Positions 9,576-20,981 of a DNA stretch of 64,000 nucleotides are shown here, piece by piece. Within the stretch, counting starts at the first letter, position 1. Each line of letters begins with the position of its first letter. The DNA is taken from positions 230,010 to 294,009 of the forward strand of contig QXCR01000017.1 of assembly GCA_004380135.1 (NCBI GenBank). Direction: 5' to 3'. The DNA is from Stemphylium vesicarium (taxonomy: Eukaryota > Ascomycota > Dothideomycetes > Pleosporales > Pleosporaceae). A program made the translations under genes and the position numbers. The notes beneath the pieces were generated by a model. It saw only the letters and a list, made by a program, of their open reading frames with translations. It was not told the DNA's origin and made no database searches.

Positions 9576-11131
9576 ATGGCCATGAGAGGCTCTATGGGTG
9601 GTCGTGGACGCGGGCGGGGCAGGGGGCGCGGTAGGGGCAGGACGCTGATGGTACGTCATGCGGCGACGAAGCCTGCGCAGCTGCTGAGCCTTTCTCTAGT
9701 GGGAGTGGGAAGCATACACACCCGGACCCGATGTCTATGAACAGCTGTGGCGCGTACGTAAAGAGCCCGCCTTGGTCACCGCACAGCCCCCCGACGACTG
9801 CCCAATACCGCATGCCCACACGCGCATCCTGCATCGCCGACAGACAGAGGGCGCGACTACGCGAAACCTATATACCGTCCACATCACCCGCACCGACGAT
9901 AGCGGTGACGCCGTCGACGGCGAAGAGACCGAGGAGGTGCCTCCCGGTCGCATACTGCACTTCGTCTCTCCTGCTGAATTGGAGCGGTATGAGAACGAGC
10001 AGTTCAGACTCGAGGCAGAGGCAGAGGCAGAGGCAATTGCCGTGCGCGCAGAGGCCGAGGAGCTTGCACTGTGTCAGCTGGAAAAGAATGCAAGATTCGA
10101 CAAGGTTGCCGGAAGAGGAAGCCGGATGCTTAGCGGGCTGGGCCTGCCTCTGGAAGCACACACAAGAACTAGAGGTAGGCCCAGAGGGGGCCGGAGTAGA
10201 GGCAGAGGGAGATCAAGGGGCTTAGTTGGGAGTGGCCCCCACCATGGAAATGACGCTGTCGAGCCAGCCATGGACGACAATGCCACTACTCCTCAGAAAG
10301 AAGAGGAGGCATGCGAGGAAGACGACGAAGTCTTCGTTCAGACATCGCCCGGCCTCATGCGCTCAGCATTCGTTGCCAATAGCGCGCTTCCAGTGACACC
10401 AGTGAAACGGAAGATTTCTACATCCACCGCTTACCTCAATATCCCGGATGCAACCGAACCCGCAGCCCCTGGCGTCCAACATCTTGCTCAAACCCATGAT
10501 AGAGATTCATGCGACATCAAACAGCCCAGAACTGAAAGTACAGGCTCATCTCAACAACTAACTTTAAGGCCCGTCACTCCGATACCCTTGGAAGCATTTT
10601 CGCAAACCGTTCTGTTCCCAGACCGGTCTTCGGTAAACGACTCTAGTCCCTACAGCACAGAAAGTCATCACTCTACCAGCGAATTTCCAAGAGCAGGGCT
10701 TCCCGCCTCGCGTTCACCCACATCATCATCTTGTTCAGAAGACTCTATTCCTGCACAGGCACCGTTGCCCGCTTCTCGCGGTCCATCTCCTCATCACGCG
10801 TACACGAGAGAACTGAATAGCGACACCATACATGTACATGTCGGGGATCAAATAGGCTCTCATCAAACATCCAACTGGAGACATCGATAATAGTGATGAT
10901 AATGATGACGATGACGAGGTGGAAGAGTACGTTGTAGAAGCTATCATTGAGCATTGTCGCAAACATGGCAAGATGTACTATCTCGTCAAATGGGAGGGGT
11001 ACGAAAACAGCCATGATTGGCTACCTGAGGATGATCTTGAAGGTACTGCAGAGTTGGTTTCCGAGTACAATGAGCGGACCAATAGGACTTTGAACGGAAA
11101 ACATTCAGGAAAAAGGCTCTTCTTCCAGTAA
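9576..11131 (+). CDS. Chromodomain protein with RG-rich N-terminus
   Basis: Exon 1 (9576-9650) encodes a short RG-repeat start. A 49-bp intron (GTACGT donor, TCTCTAG acceptor, 9651-9699) leads in phase 0 into exon 2, which begins WEWEAYTPGPDVYEQLWRVRKE and runs through a Ser/Pro-rich, partly Glu/Ala-rich middle with a second RG-rich patch (GRPRGG-RGRGRSRG) near residue 160. The C-terminus, read from about 10856 to 11131 in another frame, is acidic and then a chromodomain: EYVVEAIIEH, YYLVKWEGY and DWLPEDDL, with the aromatic cage residues Y, W and Y present. Chromodomains bind methylated histone tails, and RG repeats often bind RNA. The join between exon 2 and the chromodomain exon is unresolved: donors at 10800 (GTACAC, to acceptor 10893) or 10834 (GTACAT, to acceptor 10918) both restore frame, neither strongly. 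A frameshift is possible. Confidence 0.7.
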
Positions 11132-11982
11132 AGGACCAAGTCTGGAAATCCGTCAATATATGGTGGCCCTAGCTCAGCCACCTGCTCATTTCAATCACAC
11201 CCGTATCACCAATATTATTGTGGCTCAATCCGGGGCGCATCTCACGTTGTCAAGGCCTGGAGGATCTATAACATGCCAGAAAGAGACTATGGTTCACTTC
11301 TTCATTGCCAATGGCTCCATTGCCTACAGTCGGTCCTATTGAGTGAATAGGAACAGAGCCCTCGCATGGATGGGGTTTGTGCAGTGAACGCACTCACCAC
11401 TCGCTGCGGTTGTTTTCTTTTAAACTAGATGATTTCACGTGCCCTTACAAGACCTGTTGCTTCTATACTTGCCTGGCGACCTAGGCATTTCATGTCTCAA
11501 TAAAGCACATTGCCCATGATGCAGACGTCATTGGGGTCGGCTACGGGAAGACTCAAGTTCCGTATCGTGGCTGAGCCATATCGCCTTTGTATTATCATAC
11601 TTGTGAACAGGCTAGTCATCACTCTCTCTGTTTGCATCGTCTACTTATCGAACAACCTGGCAGGCAAATGGCTTCAATACGTGTGCCGCGATCAGTCTCC
11701 GGTTCCGGCACAAGACAGCATCCCCTAACCTCAGCGCAATGTGAAATATGCTAACGTACATCTTTCATCACTCCCATCGTTTGCACCTCCCCATATTGCC
11801 TTTGACTTATCAGTAGCACTCTACCAGGTGGGTTCAGCCTTTACTTGCAAAGTAGTCGTTCCAACAGTGACATTGAACCGGAACCAGAAGAGACGGTGGC
11901 TCCACCGACTTCAAATGTTGAGACCACGTTACTTTCTAACCCAAACTCATAGCTGGGAGTCTGAGTGATTGTGAGATGGAGG
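11132..11982. other. Gene-free stretch after the chromodomain gene
   Basis: No frame with recognisable content on either strand. The sequence looks like ordinary intergenic DNA. Confidence 0.4.
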
Positions 11983-12637
11983 AAATGTTGAGTGGCTCAT
12001 TCAATTGAGTGACCTTTGCGGTTCTTGCGTCGCTTGCGGAAGCGACGGTCTTGAACGTCCTCCTCTTCTGGAGTTTGTTTCATTGCGATTGTATTACCAT
12101 TGGATGTAAGGGCAATCTGTGGAGACGCCCTGCTTGGTTCGCCACTCCTTTTCGTGTTCTTGCCTAGCGCAACCGCGTTCGAAGATACTCAGTGCACCGA
12201 CATCAAAGCTCCGTATTTCACCCGCTCGGCCCCTCCCCTTTCAGGTAGCTCTGCATGCTTGTTGTGAGATTGTCTTGGTCTCCCTCCTTTGCCGGGTTTT
12301 TTGGCCTGCTTTTGGGCTCTTTGCCAGTTCCCCATACTCGAGCTTCGGGTTTAGGTGCTGATAGCCAAGCCGCTCGGCGAGCTGCATCTGTATCTCGCAA
12401 GTTTTCAAGCATGAATCGTACCCATTGGGCTGGAGAAACCTCCGTGTCTAGATAGCTGCGAATCATATGTTCTATGGTCGCCTCGGATCCTCCATCTTCG
12501 GCTGCGATTTCGACATTATACGCCCGACGGGAAGCATGATCGTCTGCGAGGATTTTGACTATTCGTGATTTCTTCCCCGCTTCAGCGGGTCGATTTGGTT
12601 TTCGTGTAGTGACTTCAATAGTGCCGGATCCCCTCCA
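11983..12637 (-). pseudogene. Possible decayed or multi-exon unknown coding sequence
   Basis: Minus-strand frames here have protein-like composition but are broken. From about 12637 down to 12218 an open stretch of about 139 codons (GTIEVTTRKPNRP, then WVRFMLENLRDTDAARRAAW) is helical and charged and ends at a stop. From about 12180 to 11983 another frame reads into a basic C-terminus (EEEDVQDRRFRKRRKNRKGHSIE, stop near 12002) resembling a nuclear localisation tail. No single splice set with good signals joins them: the only donor near the first stop (GTGAAA, about 12225) joins in the wrong phase. I do not recognise a family. It may be a real gene with an exon I misread, or a pseudogene. Confidence 0.35.
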
Positions 12638-14167
12638 TGTCTAAGACAAAAGAGCTAGCACGCGTTAAGATTTCCTGATGATGGAGGTATCGGCAAACTA
12701 AATTGCTCCAGAACTCGTATCCCGTTGCGAACATCTCTCGCTTTTTCACAACTCACGATTTCGCATTTCTGATAATTCTTCTGGCAGACAAGGTCGTGGC
12801 CAAAGGCGCGATTTGATCCAAGATTTCGAGTACGGATACAATAAGAATGGGCATAGAGTACAGACCCTAGCACGTGTACTAACATCTATCATTCTTAATT
12901 TTGGAAGTTAAGGGAACGCGTGTGTGAGGATCGAGATGATACATCACTAGAGATTGGATAAGTTAAAGGGGTGGTGGCCTGGCGAGCGCACAGACTCTAT
13001 GGAATACGACAGTTAATTACCTAGGTAATAGCTATCTACTTCATTATAAGATGCGTTACACTACAATGTCCGCTGTGTAACCATCTCCATGGCCTTGGGG
13101 GTGCCTCTGCAATCAGAATGACTCAAGGCTGCTGCCATCTATGTGATATGGTTGGCTTGGTCCGTGAAACGACCAGTGCATACGAGACATGGAATACTGT
13201 AAGAGCGCATGGGACACCAGACCCAAGGCCTCCAAAATCGGCAAAAAGAAATACTACATTAGATCTTAGGTTCACTGCTGTCGTGTATACACCAAGAGCA
13301 CCAATGCTTTGTATTCGGCCAACTGCATCAGCATAGAAAGCGAGCCCCTGATGCTTCAATTCCCTAGGCTCATCGTGCATAGCCGACTAGCATCGGTTAC
13401 GTCACTTGAGATACTCGAGCCTATTTTCGAAAAGATTGTCAAGCACTGCCACCACCTCCGTACATCTTGCTTGTCCTTTTGTGTCGAACAAAGACATGAT
13501 CACAATTTCCGCGATGGCCCTGCGCGATTGGTGTCTCTTTGCCAAGTGAGTTCGCGTTCCTGGAGAGTGCGCTCTGCTATGGTGAGTGACGAAGGTGTCG
13601 CTATATATTATAGATGAGTCGTGACGCGACGTTGACACGTTGGGCCGGGCAAGACTTCACTCAATCCGAAGCTCCAGCCGCTTTGATCCAGAGTAACTGT
13701 GAATAAGAGATGAAGATTGTGACAGAGCGAGTAATGAAATCTCAACAACATGGTAAAAACTGTAGAAGGGTTGCGATGTGAGATGAGATACGAAACCATG
13801 TCAAATAGACGTGTTGGCCCAACTGACTCGTACCCGTACCGAAGAGGTTCAGAGCAATGCACCTACATGGCACCGATTTATAAGATGAGTGTCTCATGAC
13901 GACACGACACGCATATATGTCTGTTGTATGATTTTAGAGGAACGAGGCAACCAGGTCGTGCGCAGTGGGCTCAAAGGCGTAGGCGTTATTCAGCCCAGGT
14001 GGTGAAGTCGGATGGGAGAGGCAAAGTCCGAGCTTTGGCCGGGCCGAGGTTGGTCGTGCCTACGAGACGTGAAGCATATGCATCAACACACCATGTAGGT
14101 GCAACTGCCATCAAGCGACGACAGGTACGTAATCGTCGCATCCCGTTATCATCGCACATAGGACACG
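12638..14167. other. Gene-poor stretch upstream of PEX10
   Basis: About 1.5 kb with only short frames of no recognisable content. An open minus frame at 12655-12885 could be an upstream exon of the broken gene at 11983-12637, but its join fails in phase. AT-rich around 13010-13070. Confidence 0.35.
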
Positions 14168-15310
14168 ATGCCTCCCTCTGCACGCTACGCGTACCCCTTC
14201 GCCGCCTCCCCCGACATCATCCGCTCTCACCAGAAAGACGCCTACTTCTCGGGTGTCTTGCTCGATCAGCTCTCCACTCTTCTGCGCAAGCTTTATGGCG
14301 CGCGGTTTGCCCACAGCTATGTCTCGGAGACGCGTGTTCTGGGCGAACTGCTTTACCTCGGTCTCACTACGCTGATCGGGAATCGGACATTGGGCGAGGA
14401 ATACACAGACATTGTGCAGGTCGAAAGCGAAAGCGGCCGTCTGCCAGGGCTGGGACGGCGAGCAGGCTACATCTTGGGGTGTATCCTAGGGCCGTATATG
14501 CTCGGAAAGGCGCTGCCGGCCTTTAGAAGAAGAGTGCGCGCCAAGCTGGAGGCCAACTTGCGCTGGTACGGGCGACAGCAGGCGCGGGCACAACAACAAG
14601 CACACGAAAGCGGGAGCAAGACACGCATAGGGCGGTCTCTAGGCATGCGCGTGCAAAACTACGTCTTGCAGAACCTCGACACCATCACTTCGCCATCACC
14701 CATATACGCCCTCTCGCTAGCCACCTTCTACTTTTCGGGCAGCTATTATCACCTCTCTAAACGAATATGGGGACTAAGATACATCTTCACGCGCCAAGTC
14801 CCGGAGGGCGACAACCGCGCAGGCTATGAAGTCCTGGGCGTTTTGCTTGTCTTGCAGATGGCCGTGCAGGCCTATCTACACCTACACAACACCGTCACTT
14901 CTTCGACGGCAGCCGTTGGCGGCGGCCATCCACAAGGCACATCGGCCATGGTAGGCGGCGGCGCAGAAGTGTCCCTAGACCCCAATGCCTACAGCGCAAA
15001 CAACGCCCTCTTGTTCGACGCCACATCCACCATGCCCACGGCTGCGCCATCTCAAGTTCAGAAATGGACCAATACGCCTCCAACGGATAAGCCCAGGTAC
15101 GAGCTCGAGGACGACGACACTATGGGGTGGATTGGAGGAGGCAACAGGAAATGCACACTTTGCTTGGAGGAGATGAAGGATCCGAGTGTGACGACGTGTG
15201 GCCATGTCTTTTGCTGGACGTGTATTGGAGACTGGGCACGAGAGAAGCCCGAGTGTCCGCTCTGCAGGCAGGCCTGTCTGGTGCAGCATGTTCTGCCGCT
15301 GCGAGGATAG
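14168..15310 (+). CDS. PEX10: Peroxisome biogenesis factor 10, RING E3 ubiquitin ligase
   Basis: A single exon of 380 codons. The N-terminal two thirds match the Pex2/Pex12-type membrane region of PEX10, starting at SPDIIRSHQKDAYF, with GYEVLGVLLVLQMAVQ as a late membrane segment. A linker rich in Gly/Ala and Pro follows, then a C3HC4 RING finger at about 329-366 (CTLC, CGHVFCWTC, CPLC) close to the C-terminus. PEX10 works with PEX2 and PEX12 in the peroxisomal membrane as the ligase complex that ubiquitinates the import receptor PEX5 so it can be recycled. All RING ligands are present. Its stop is 60 bp from the stop of the convergent ATP11 gene. Confidence 0.95.
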   Translation: MPPSARYAYPFAASPDIIRSHQKDAYFSGVLLDQLSTLLRKLYGARFAHSYVSETRVLGELLYLGLTTLIGNRTLGEEYTDIVQVESESGRLPGLGRRAGYILGCILGPYMLGKALPAFRRRVRAKLEANLRWYGRQQARAQQQAHESGSKTRIGRSLGMRVQNYVLQNLDTITSPSPIYALSLATFYFSGSYYHLSKRIWGLRYIFTRQVPEGDNRAGYEVLGVLLVLQMAVQAYLHLHNTVTSSTAAVGGGHPQGTSAMVGGGAEVSLDPNAYSANNALLFDATSTMPTAAPSQVQKWTNTPPTDKPRYELEDDDTMGWIGGGNRKCTLCLEEMKDPSVTTCGHVFCWTCIGDWAREKPECPLCRQACLVQHVLPLRG

Positions 15311-15370
15311 ACATGTCTGGCATGTTGGTTGATCTTGTGTAATTCGAACAGTGTCGTTGGTGAATGCGTT

Positions 15371-16007
15371 CTACAATATCTTCTCGGCCTCGTCGATGAG
15401 ACGTTCTACCTGGAATGCACTGTCGCCTCTAGTGAACATGTTCAATAGCTCGCTTCTTCCTTTACCTTCGTCCGTCTGCACGTAGAACTTCTGCATGCAC
15501 ATGACCAGCCATCTTGCCTCGTCCACGCTAATTCCCCTATTCTCGATGACCAAGCCCTGACCCAGGACTAGGTTGTGGCTTTCGGCGAGCTCCTGGTGGA
15601 AAGTGATTGTGGTATGCGGACTGGCGAATTCGCCTCGCAGCTTAAACTCGGCCAATGTGGTGAACATGAGCGTTGTCGTGTCAATGTGTGGGTGGGAGAA
15701 TTGTAGATAGTGAAGTTCGGCGGCCTGCTGAGTCTTGGGCTGGGCCTGGACCTGGGCTTCGGATGCTGTCGTCATCTCAGCGGCTATCTCACGGGGTACG
15801 GGGAGCACGAAGGAAGGGTGCTGTTTCGCGCTGCGAAGGAGCTGCGAGAAGGTGGTTGCTGGTACGGCGAAGTGGATACTCTGCGGGTTAGATGCGTGGC
15901 GCAGGCGCCAGAGAGCTTGTATTTCCTTGTCGGGGAGGGTTTGTACTTTGGCGAGGTCGAGGAAGGAATCCAGCGTCTTGACGCCCGGGGGCGGAGCGGA
16001 AGGGGAG

Positions 16008-16039
<32 letters not shown>

Positions 16040-16390
16040 TGGAAGCGCGGGCGGCGACGGCCAGGGACTGCTGGGTGCTGAGGATGCGGTGCGGTGCTGC
16101 TCTAGTGGGGGTGTCAAGGGCCCCGTTGCGCCGGGCACGATGGCTTGCTTCCTCAGCTCATCAATCTTGTCCTTGTACTGCTCCTTGAGCTCATCGAGAT
16201 CCCTGAGGCCCTTCTCCTTGGCCTTTGACTCGAGCTTCTCCCGGTACTTTGCGAGGACGCGGTCCTGGGAGTCGTGGGTGACGAGGAAGCGGACGTCTTG
16301 CACCTGGGCCCAACGGCGCTGTGTGGCGGCGCGCGGGTTGACGAGGGGCTGGCGCAAGGCGTGGCGCAGCGCTGGTATCCGGAGCACCAT
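15371..16390 (-). CDS. ATP11: Mitochondrial F1-ATPase assembly chaperone Atp11
   Basis: A single exon of 339 codons. The first 30 residues are rich in Arg, Ala and Leu without acids, fitting a mitochondrial presequence. A helical segment (YREKLESKAKEKGLRDLDELKEQYKDK) comes next, then a low-complexity linker with a Ser-Gly run encoded by a GAGCCA-type hexamer repeat at about 16005-16040. The C-terminal ATP11 domain runs from about residue 135 and includes the diagnostic F-TTLAEFKLRGEFASPHTTITFH segment. Atp11 binds the F1 beta subunit in the matrix and keeps it from aggregating during ATP synthase assembly. The start is shared by a 443-bp divergent region with the ArfGAP gene. Confidence 0.93.
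16005..16040. repeat. GAGCCA hexanucleotide repeat inside ATP11
   Basis: About five to six units. On the coding (minus) strand it gives the Ser-Gly linker between the helical N-terminus and the ATP11 domain, and keeps frame whatever the copy number. Confidence 0.9.
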
Positions 16391-16833
16391 GGTGGAGTGA
16401 CTGCTAGAATGCGCGCGTACGAGATGTCCTGTCCACGGGCGTGCGAGGCAATTCTTTTTTGTATACCTGAGGGTCCTGCATGCGACGAAAAGGCGCGGCC
16501 CACTCTTCGGCGGCGGAAAGACGGGGGTTCTGATTGGGCGGAGAATGCAGGGACAGAGGGGATGTTAGCCATGGCATGCTATAATCCCTCTGAGAGCCTG
16601 GACGGGTTCCATCTGCCATGACGACTGTTTCACCCGCTGTCGTTCCTGCATGACCGTTTCCCGTCCGTGTCCGAGTGCGTGCGCGAGAAAGAGCGAGAGC
16701 TTGGGAAAACACGACGCCTCGACGTCGACGCCCGTCGGCCCCTCTAATCATAGCGCTATACCCCATATTAACCTTTGAATCCACCAGGCGCGAGAGGCAT
16801 GCTCCCGCGCATCACCACGACCTACTCGCCGCC
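16391..16833. other. Divergent promoter region
   Basis: A 443-bp spacer between ATP11 (minus) and the ArfGAP gene (plus). No separate gene was seen. Confidence 0.45.
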
Positions 16834-19800
16834 ATGGGCGCTGTCAATAGCAAAGCGGGCGATGCAGGCGCCCTGTATCTGCGCGACCAGACTCGATGTA
16901 TGCCCGCCTCTTCCCCCCCTCTCCCCCCTCTCCCCCCTCTCCAGCCCGCCCTGCTAACCGGCCACAGTCTCGGTGGCTTCGCTCAACATCACCAATGCCC
17001 GCAACCGCACGCTTCTGAACGTTACGCCCAATGCCTTTCCCGCCACGCGCTATGGCGCGCGTCGCGACTTTGGCGACGACAGCGTCATCGAGTACATCCA
17101 GGTATTGCTGCCACCACCACCAGCATGCCTTGCGCATCCCCATGCTGACCCTCATACGCAGGACCCCGAGGCCGTGGCCCCCAACGACGGTCCCCCAGCT
17201 TTCCTCATACGCCTGCCTAACGACGAGGAGCTCACCTTCAACTTCACATTCATACTGCGCCAGCATCTAGCCGTACCTAGCATATACAGCCCCAACTCCA
17301 CTTCTGCCGTTGCGCCCTCGGGCCTCGTCGACACTAACATCAACGGCCTGACCTTTGTCTTTGCCTCGAGCTCCAAAGACCTCGACAATCTAGTCACGCG
17401 CGAGTTCCATGCCAACCCCAACCTCCACAAGAACCCGCAGGTAGAGCTGGTGGGAGACTATTCGACGGGCGGGCATGCGTCAGTGCAGTTCCAGTGGTCG
17501 TGGAAATGGACCCCGCCCAAGACGCCCGAGTCTCGAGGTGGGGGCTGGCGCACAAGTTGCAGTGTGGGTATAGTAGACCCCCTTCAAAACCACGGCTGCT
17601 GACACTACCAAGTTTGTCGAGTACGATCAGCGAGCACATCGTCTCGAGACGCTGGCGAGCTTCACCTTTTGGGTCCAAAGTACGTAGCCAGTGCCCATCC
17701 CGCGTGCCCACGAGCGACCGGGCGTCCGACTAACATGTACAGATACTGCACGTCAGCTACAGAGCCCCAAGTCACCGTCTCCACGCCTGGAACTCGGCGT
17801 CCCTCCCCGCCTTCGCGTACCCTCGGCCCAATCGATAGAGTCTCGAGTCAGCGATTCGGCCGGGGAAGACAAGGAGTGGGATCATGCTCCTCCGAGATCG
17901 CCTACATGTGAATCCATACCAGAGAACAGTCTAGCCTTGATACCAAGCCAGGCGACAACCCTGACAAGCGGGAACGCGCCCGTGAAGCTTGATGTGTCCC
18001 GTCCGGGCGAGGACCTCAGTCAAACTGACGATGGGCCCCTGTTTCGTGCCACCATGAAGTCACTCGAGCAGAAGACGGGGAACATGCGTACACGATGGAA
18101 GAAGGTCCTGAAGCGCGCCGAGTCAGCCATGGAGGCTCAGGTGGCATGCAACAACGCCATGTCCGACCTCATGGACGCGCTAAGAGAAGCATCATCATCC
18201 AACGCGAACGCAGTCCAGCCTGCCATTGACCATTATTTCGACAAAATCGCAAAAGAAATCCTTGGATACGAAAAGTCGAATTCCACCAATATCCAGAAGC
18301 TCATCATTGATCCCATCTACAAACTCTACAACATCGATATCAAGCAGGCCGAGACAAAGCGCAAAGACTTTGAAGAGGAAAGCAAAGACTACTACCAATA
18401 CCTAGGCCGATATCTGGGTCAGCGGCAAGACTCACTAAAAGAGAAGAAACGCGCCGAGACAGACTCCAAATATCAAGCAAAGAGAAGAAACTTTGAGCTG
18501 AAGCGGTTCGATTACTCCTCATTCATGCAAGATCTGCACGGCGGCAGGAAAGACCAGGAAGTGCTTTCTCATTTGACAAGATACGCAGACGCTCAGGCCA
18601 AGCGCTATCTCGAGACAGCGAAGAAGATTGAGACAATGCTGCCGCATCTAGAAGCTCTGACTTGCGAAGTCAAAGAGGCGGACAAGGAGTTCCAGATACA
18701 GAGGACTGAAAGAGAAGAAAAACGGCGAGCGTTGGAAACCATCAAAAAGACATTCGACGAAGCGCCGATGCCGTCAATCACTTCTCCAGCAACTTCTACC
18801 GGAAGCGTGCCGAGAGCAATGTCGAGATCCGACCCAGAACCGCCCCCAGGCCGAAAAGGCAGCATCGTTCCTGTATTTCAGAGCACAGTAGTCCCCCCTC
18901 AGACAGCGCCAACTACGACTATCCCTTCGTCAATAGCTTTACCGCAAAGCCCAGAAGCCAGCAAGGCAAATTTGGCAATGACTACACCGCAACCGGACAA
19001 GTTTAAGGGGTTCAGGGATCTAGAAGAGAAGGACCTCGCTTCCATGGTAGAAGCTGGATCGGGTGCGCACCGTAAAGAGGGGCTTCTTTGGGCGCTCAGC
19101 AGGCCCGGGAGCCATGTTGATCCAAAGGGTTTGAATAAGCAAGCCTGGCACAAGTGAGTACATGCGCTATAGAAGTAAAGGCTACACTGACGTTGCAAGG
19201 TTCTGGATCGTCCTTGATCAAGGTAGGCTTTCGGAATACACAAACTGGAAGCAAAGTCTGGAGCTGCACATGGAACCCATTGATCTTCGCATGGCCTCTG
19301 TGCGCGAGGCACGCAACGCAGACCGCCGGTTTTGCTTCGAAGTCATCACGCCGCAATACACGCGAGTGTATCAGGCGACAAATGAAGAAGACATGAAGTC
19401 ATGGATTAGCGCGGTCAACAACGCCTTACAGACAGCTGTTGAGACTGCAGGACAATCTGATAGGCCATCGACCGATTCGTTGCCTGGGCAAACTCATCGG
19501 GACATTGCATCCGTGCTTACCGGAAAGAGCCCGTCCATGTCGAGTCACCGCAACACATATGGCTCCAAAGCGCCCGCCCGACATGCCACTGTCGGTGATC
19601 GACCTGGCGGCTATCGGCGAGAAGAGACACCTGGTGATGAGGGCAAGCTGTTGAAGCAGGTGCGTGATGCTGATGCTAGTAACAAGATGTGCGCGGATTG
19701 CGGCACAGAAATCAAGGTGGACTGGGTATCGATCAATCTCGGCATCATCATTTGCATCGAATGCAGCGGTATTCATCGGTCTCTGGGCACACACATCACG

Positions 19801-20574
19801 AAGGTGCGCTCTCTGACGCTCGACGTCACATCATTTACTCCCGATATTATCGAGATACTGCTCAAAGTCGGCAACCGTATAAGCAACTCGATCTGGGAAG
19901 CAAGGCTAGACCTTGGCCAGAAGCCAGGACCCATGTCAACGAGAGAGCAGAGGCTACATTTCATCACATCAAAGTACTCGGATCGAGCATTCGTAGCACC
20001 AATAGCGCCAAACATGTCACACTATGCGACCCCAGAGGAGACGCTACTGGCGTCAGTTAAGAAGAACGACATCCAGAACGTGCTGTATGCGCTAGCATTA
20101 CGAGCCAATGCCAACGCGCGTGACCGGTCGAGAGGCACGCATGTGGTATTTCTAGCGCTCGCAGCAGCGGATCCGGCATCCCCTTCAGCGTCAGCGTCGC
20201 CAGCGAGCTCTCCAGGCTCGGTGGCACGACCAAGTACTGCGCAGCCTTCGCGAAAGGCATTTCCGGTGGCAGAATTACTCTTGCAGAACGGTGCAGAGCT
20301 ACCGTTGGTGCCGGCACCTATCCCGTTGAGTCACTCGGCGCGGGCCTATCTTGATTTCAAGGCGGATCAGCGTGCCGGCAAACGTCCGGGGCCCATGGCC
20401 ACAGCCAACGCAGAGAAGCTGCCTTCTCTACCGCCCATCTTAGCTGGAAACGGTAGCTCTCCATCAGAAAGAGCGCGCGAAAGAGATGCACGGTTACAAA
20501 AGCGCGTGTCTGCAAGTGGAAGGTTGGTCAAGAGTCCAAATATGGAGTCAGCAGAAGGTAAGCGTGGCTCGTAG
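16834..20574 (+). CDS. BAR-PH-ArfGAP protein (Csx2/Cnt5-like centaurin)
   Basis: Six exons, 16834-16897, 16968-17101, 17162-17563, 17613-17679, 17743-19153 and 19200-20574, give about 1150 residues. All introns (46-70 bp) are in frame, mostly with CTAAC or CTGAC branch sites; the fourth exon join uses a GTGGGT donor. The protein opens MGAVNS, a possible N-myristoylation signal. It continues with an N-terminal domain ending FVEYDQRAHRLETLASFTFWVQ, a BAR coiled-coil region (about 325-560), a PH domain (starting FWIVLDQG, about 693), and an ArfGAP zinc finger (CADC-x16-CIECSGIHRSLG, about 855) with its arginine finger present, then an ankyrin-like tail. It should stimulate GTP hydrolysis on Arf GTPases at curved membranes. 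A further GTAAGC donor at 20558 leaves open an alternative C-terminus spliced to 20610. Confidence 0.92.
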
Positions 20575-20981
20575 GGCTAGCCGATGCTCATGTGTTTCTG
20601 TTCTTCTAGTGTATACCTTCCTTGGGCGGCATGCGGAATTGTGCGGTGGGCGTCAACAGGGTGAGAGATGGCGACCATGCATCGACATTGGATTGGGCGC
20701 GTCGCTGTTGCCTTGGATGTGCAGCTTTGGCTTCGGGCGCGGAGTCTGTAGTGTAATGAGTAATGGCAGAGTCATGGCCGCAACGAAGCAATGAAGGGGT
20801 CTTGACCATGGATTATTACTTTTGGTGACTCTTCTCCAAATCCATGGGTCCGTGCATGGCACCCCCCACTAGCGCGCACCAAAATTACCGTTGGCAAGCC
20901 AAAGTTATAACCAAGTCGGTCCCCCGCAGCCACAGCGAGAGCGACATCGACATCGACATCGACACAAGACACACCGCAATC
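20575..20981. other. Intergenic between ArfGAP and eIF3b genes
   Basis: A 407-bp spacer. A frame of about 60 codons from 20610 could be an alternative last exon of the ArfGAP gene. A GACATC trinucleotide-pair repeat lies at 20941-20966 just before the eIF3b start. Confidence 0.4.

Noticed and set aside
13924..14526. 200-codon plus frame overlapping the PEX10 start
   Set aside because: Arg-rich shadow of the PEX10 coding region in another frame.
15735..16400. 221-codon plus frame opposite ATP11
   Set aside because: Antisense shadow with Gly/Glu/Pro repeats caused by the hexamer repeat.
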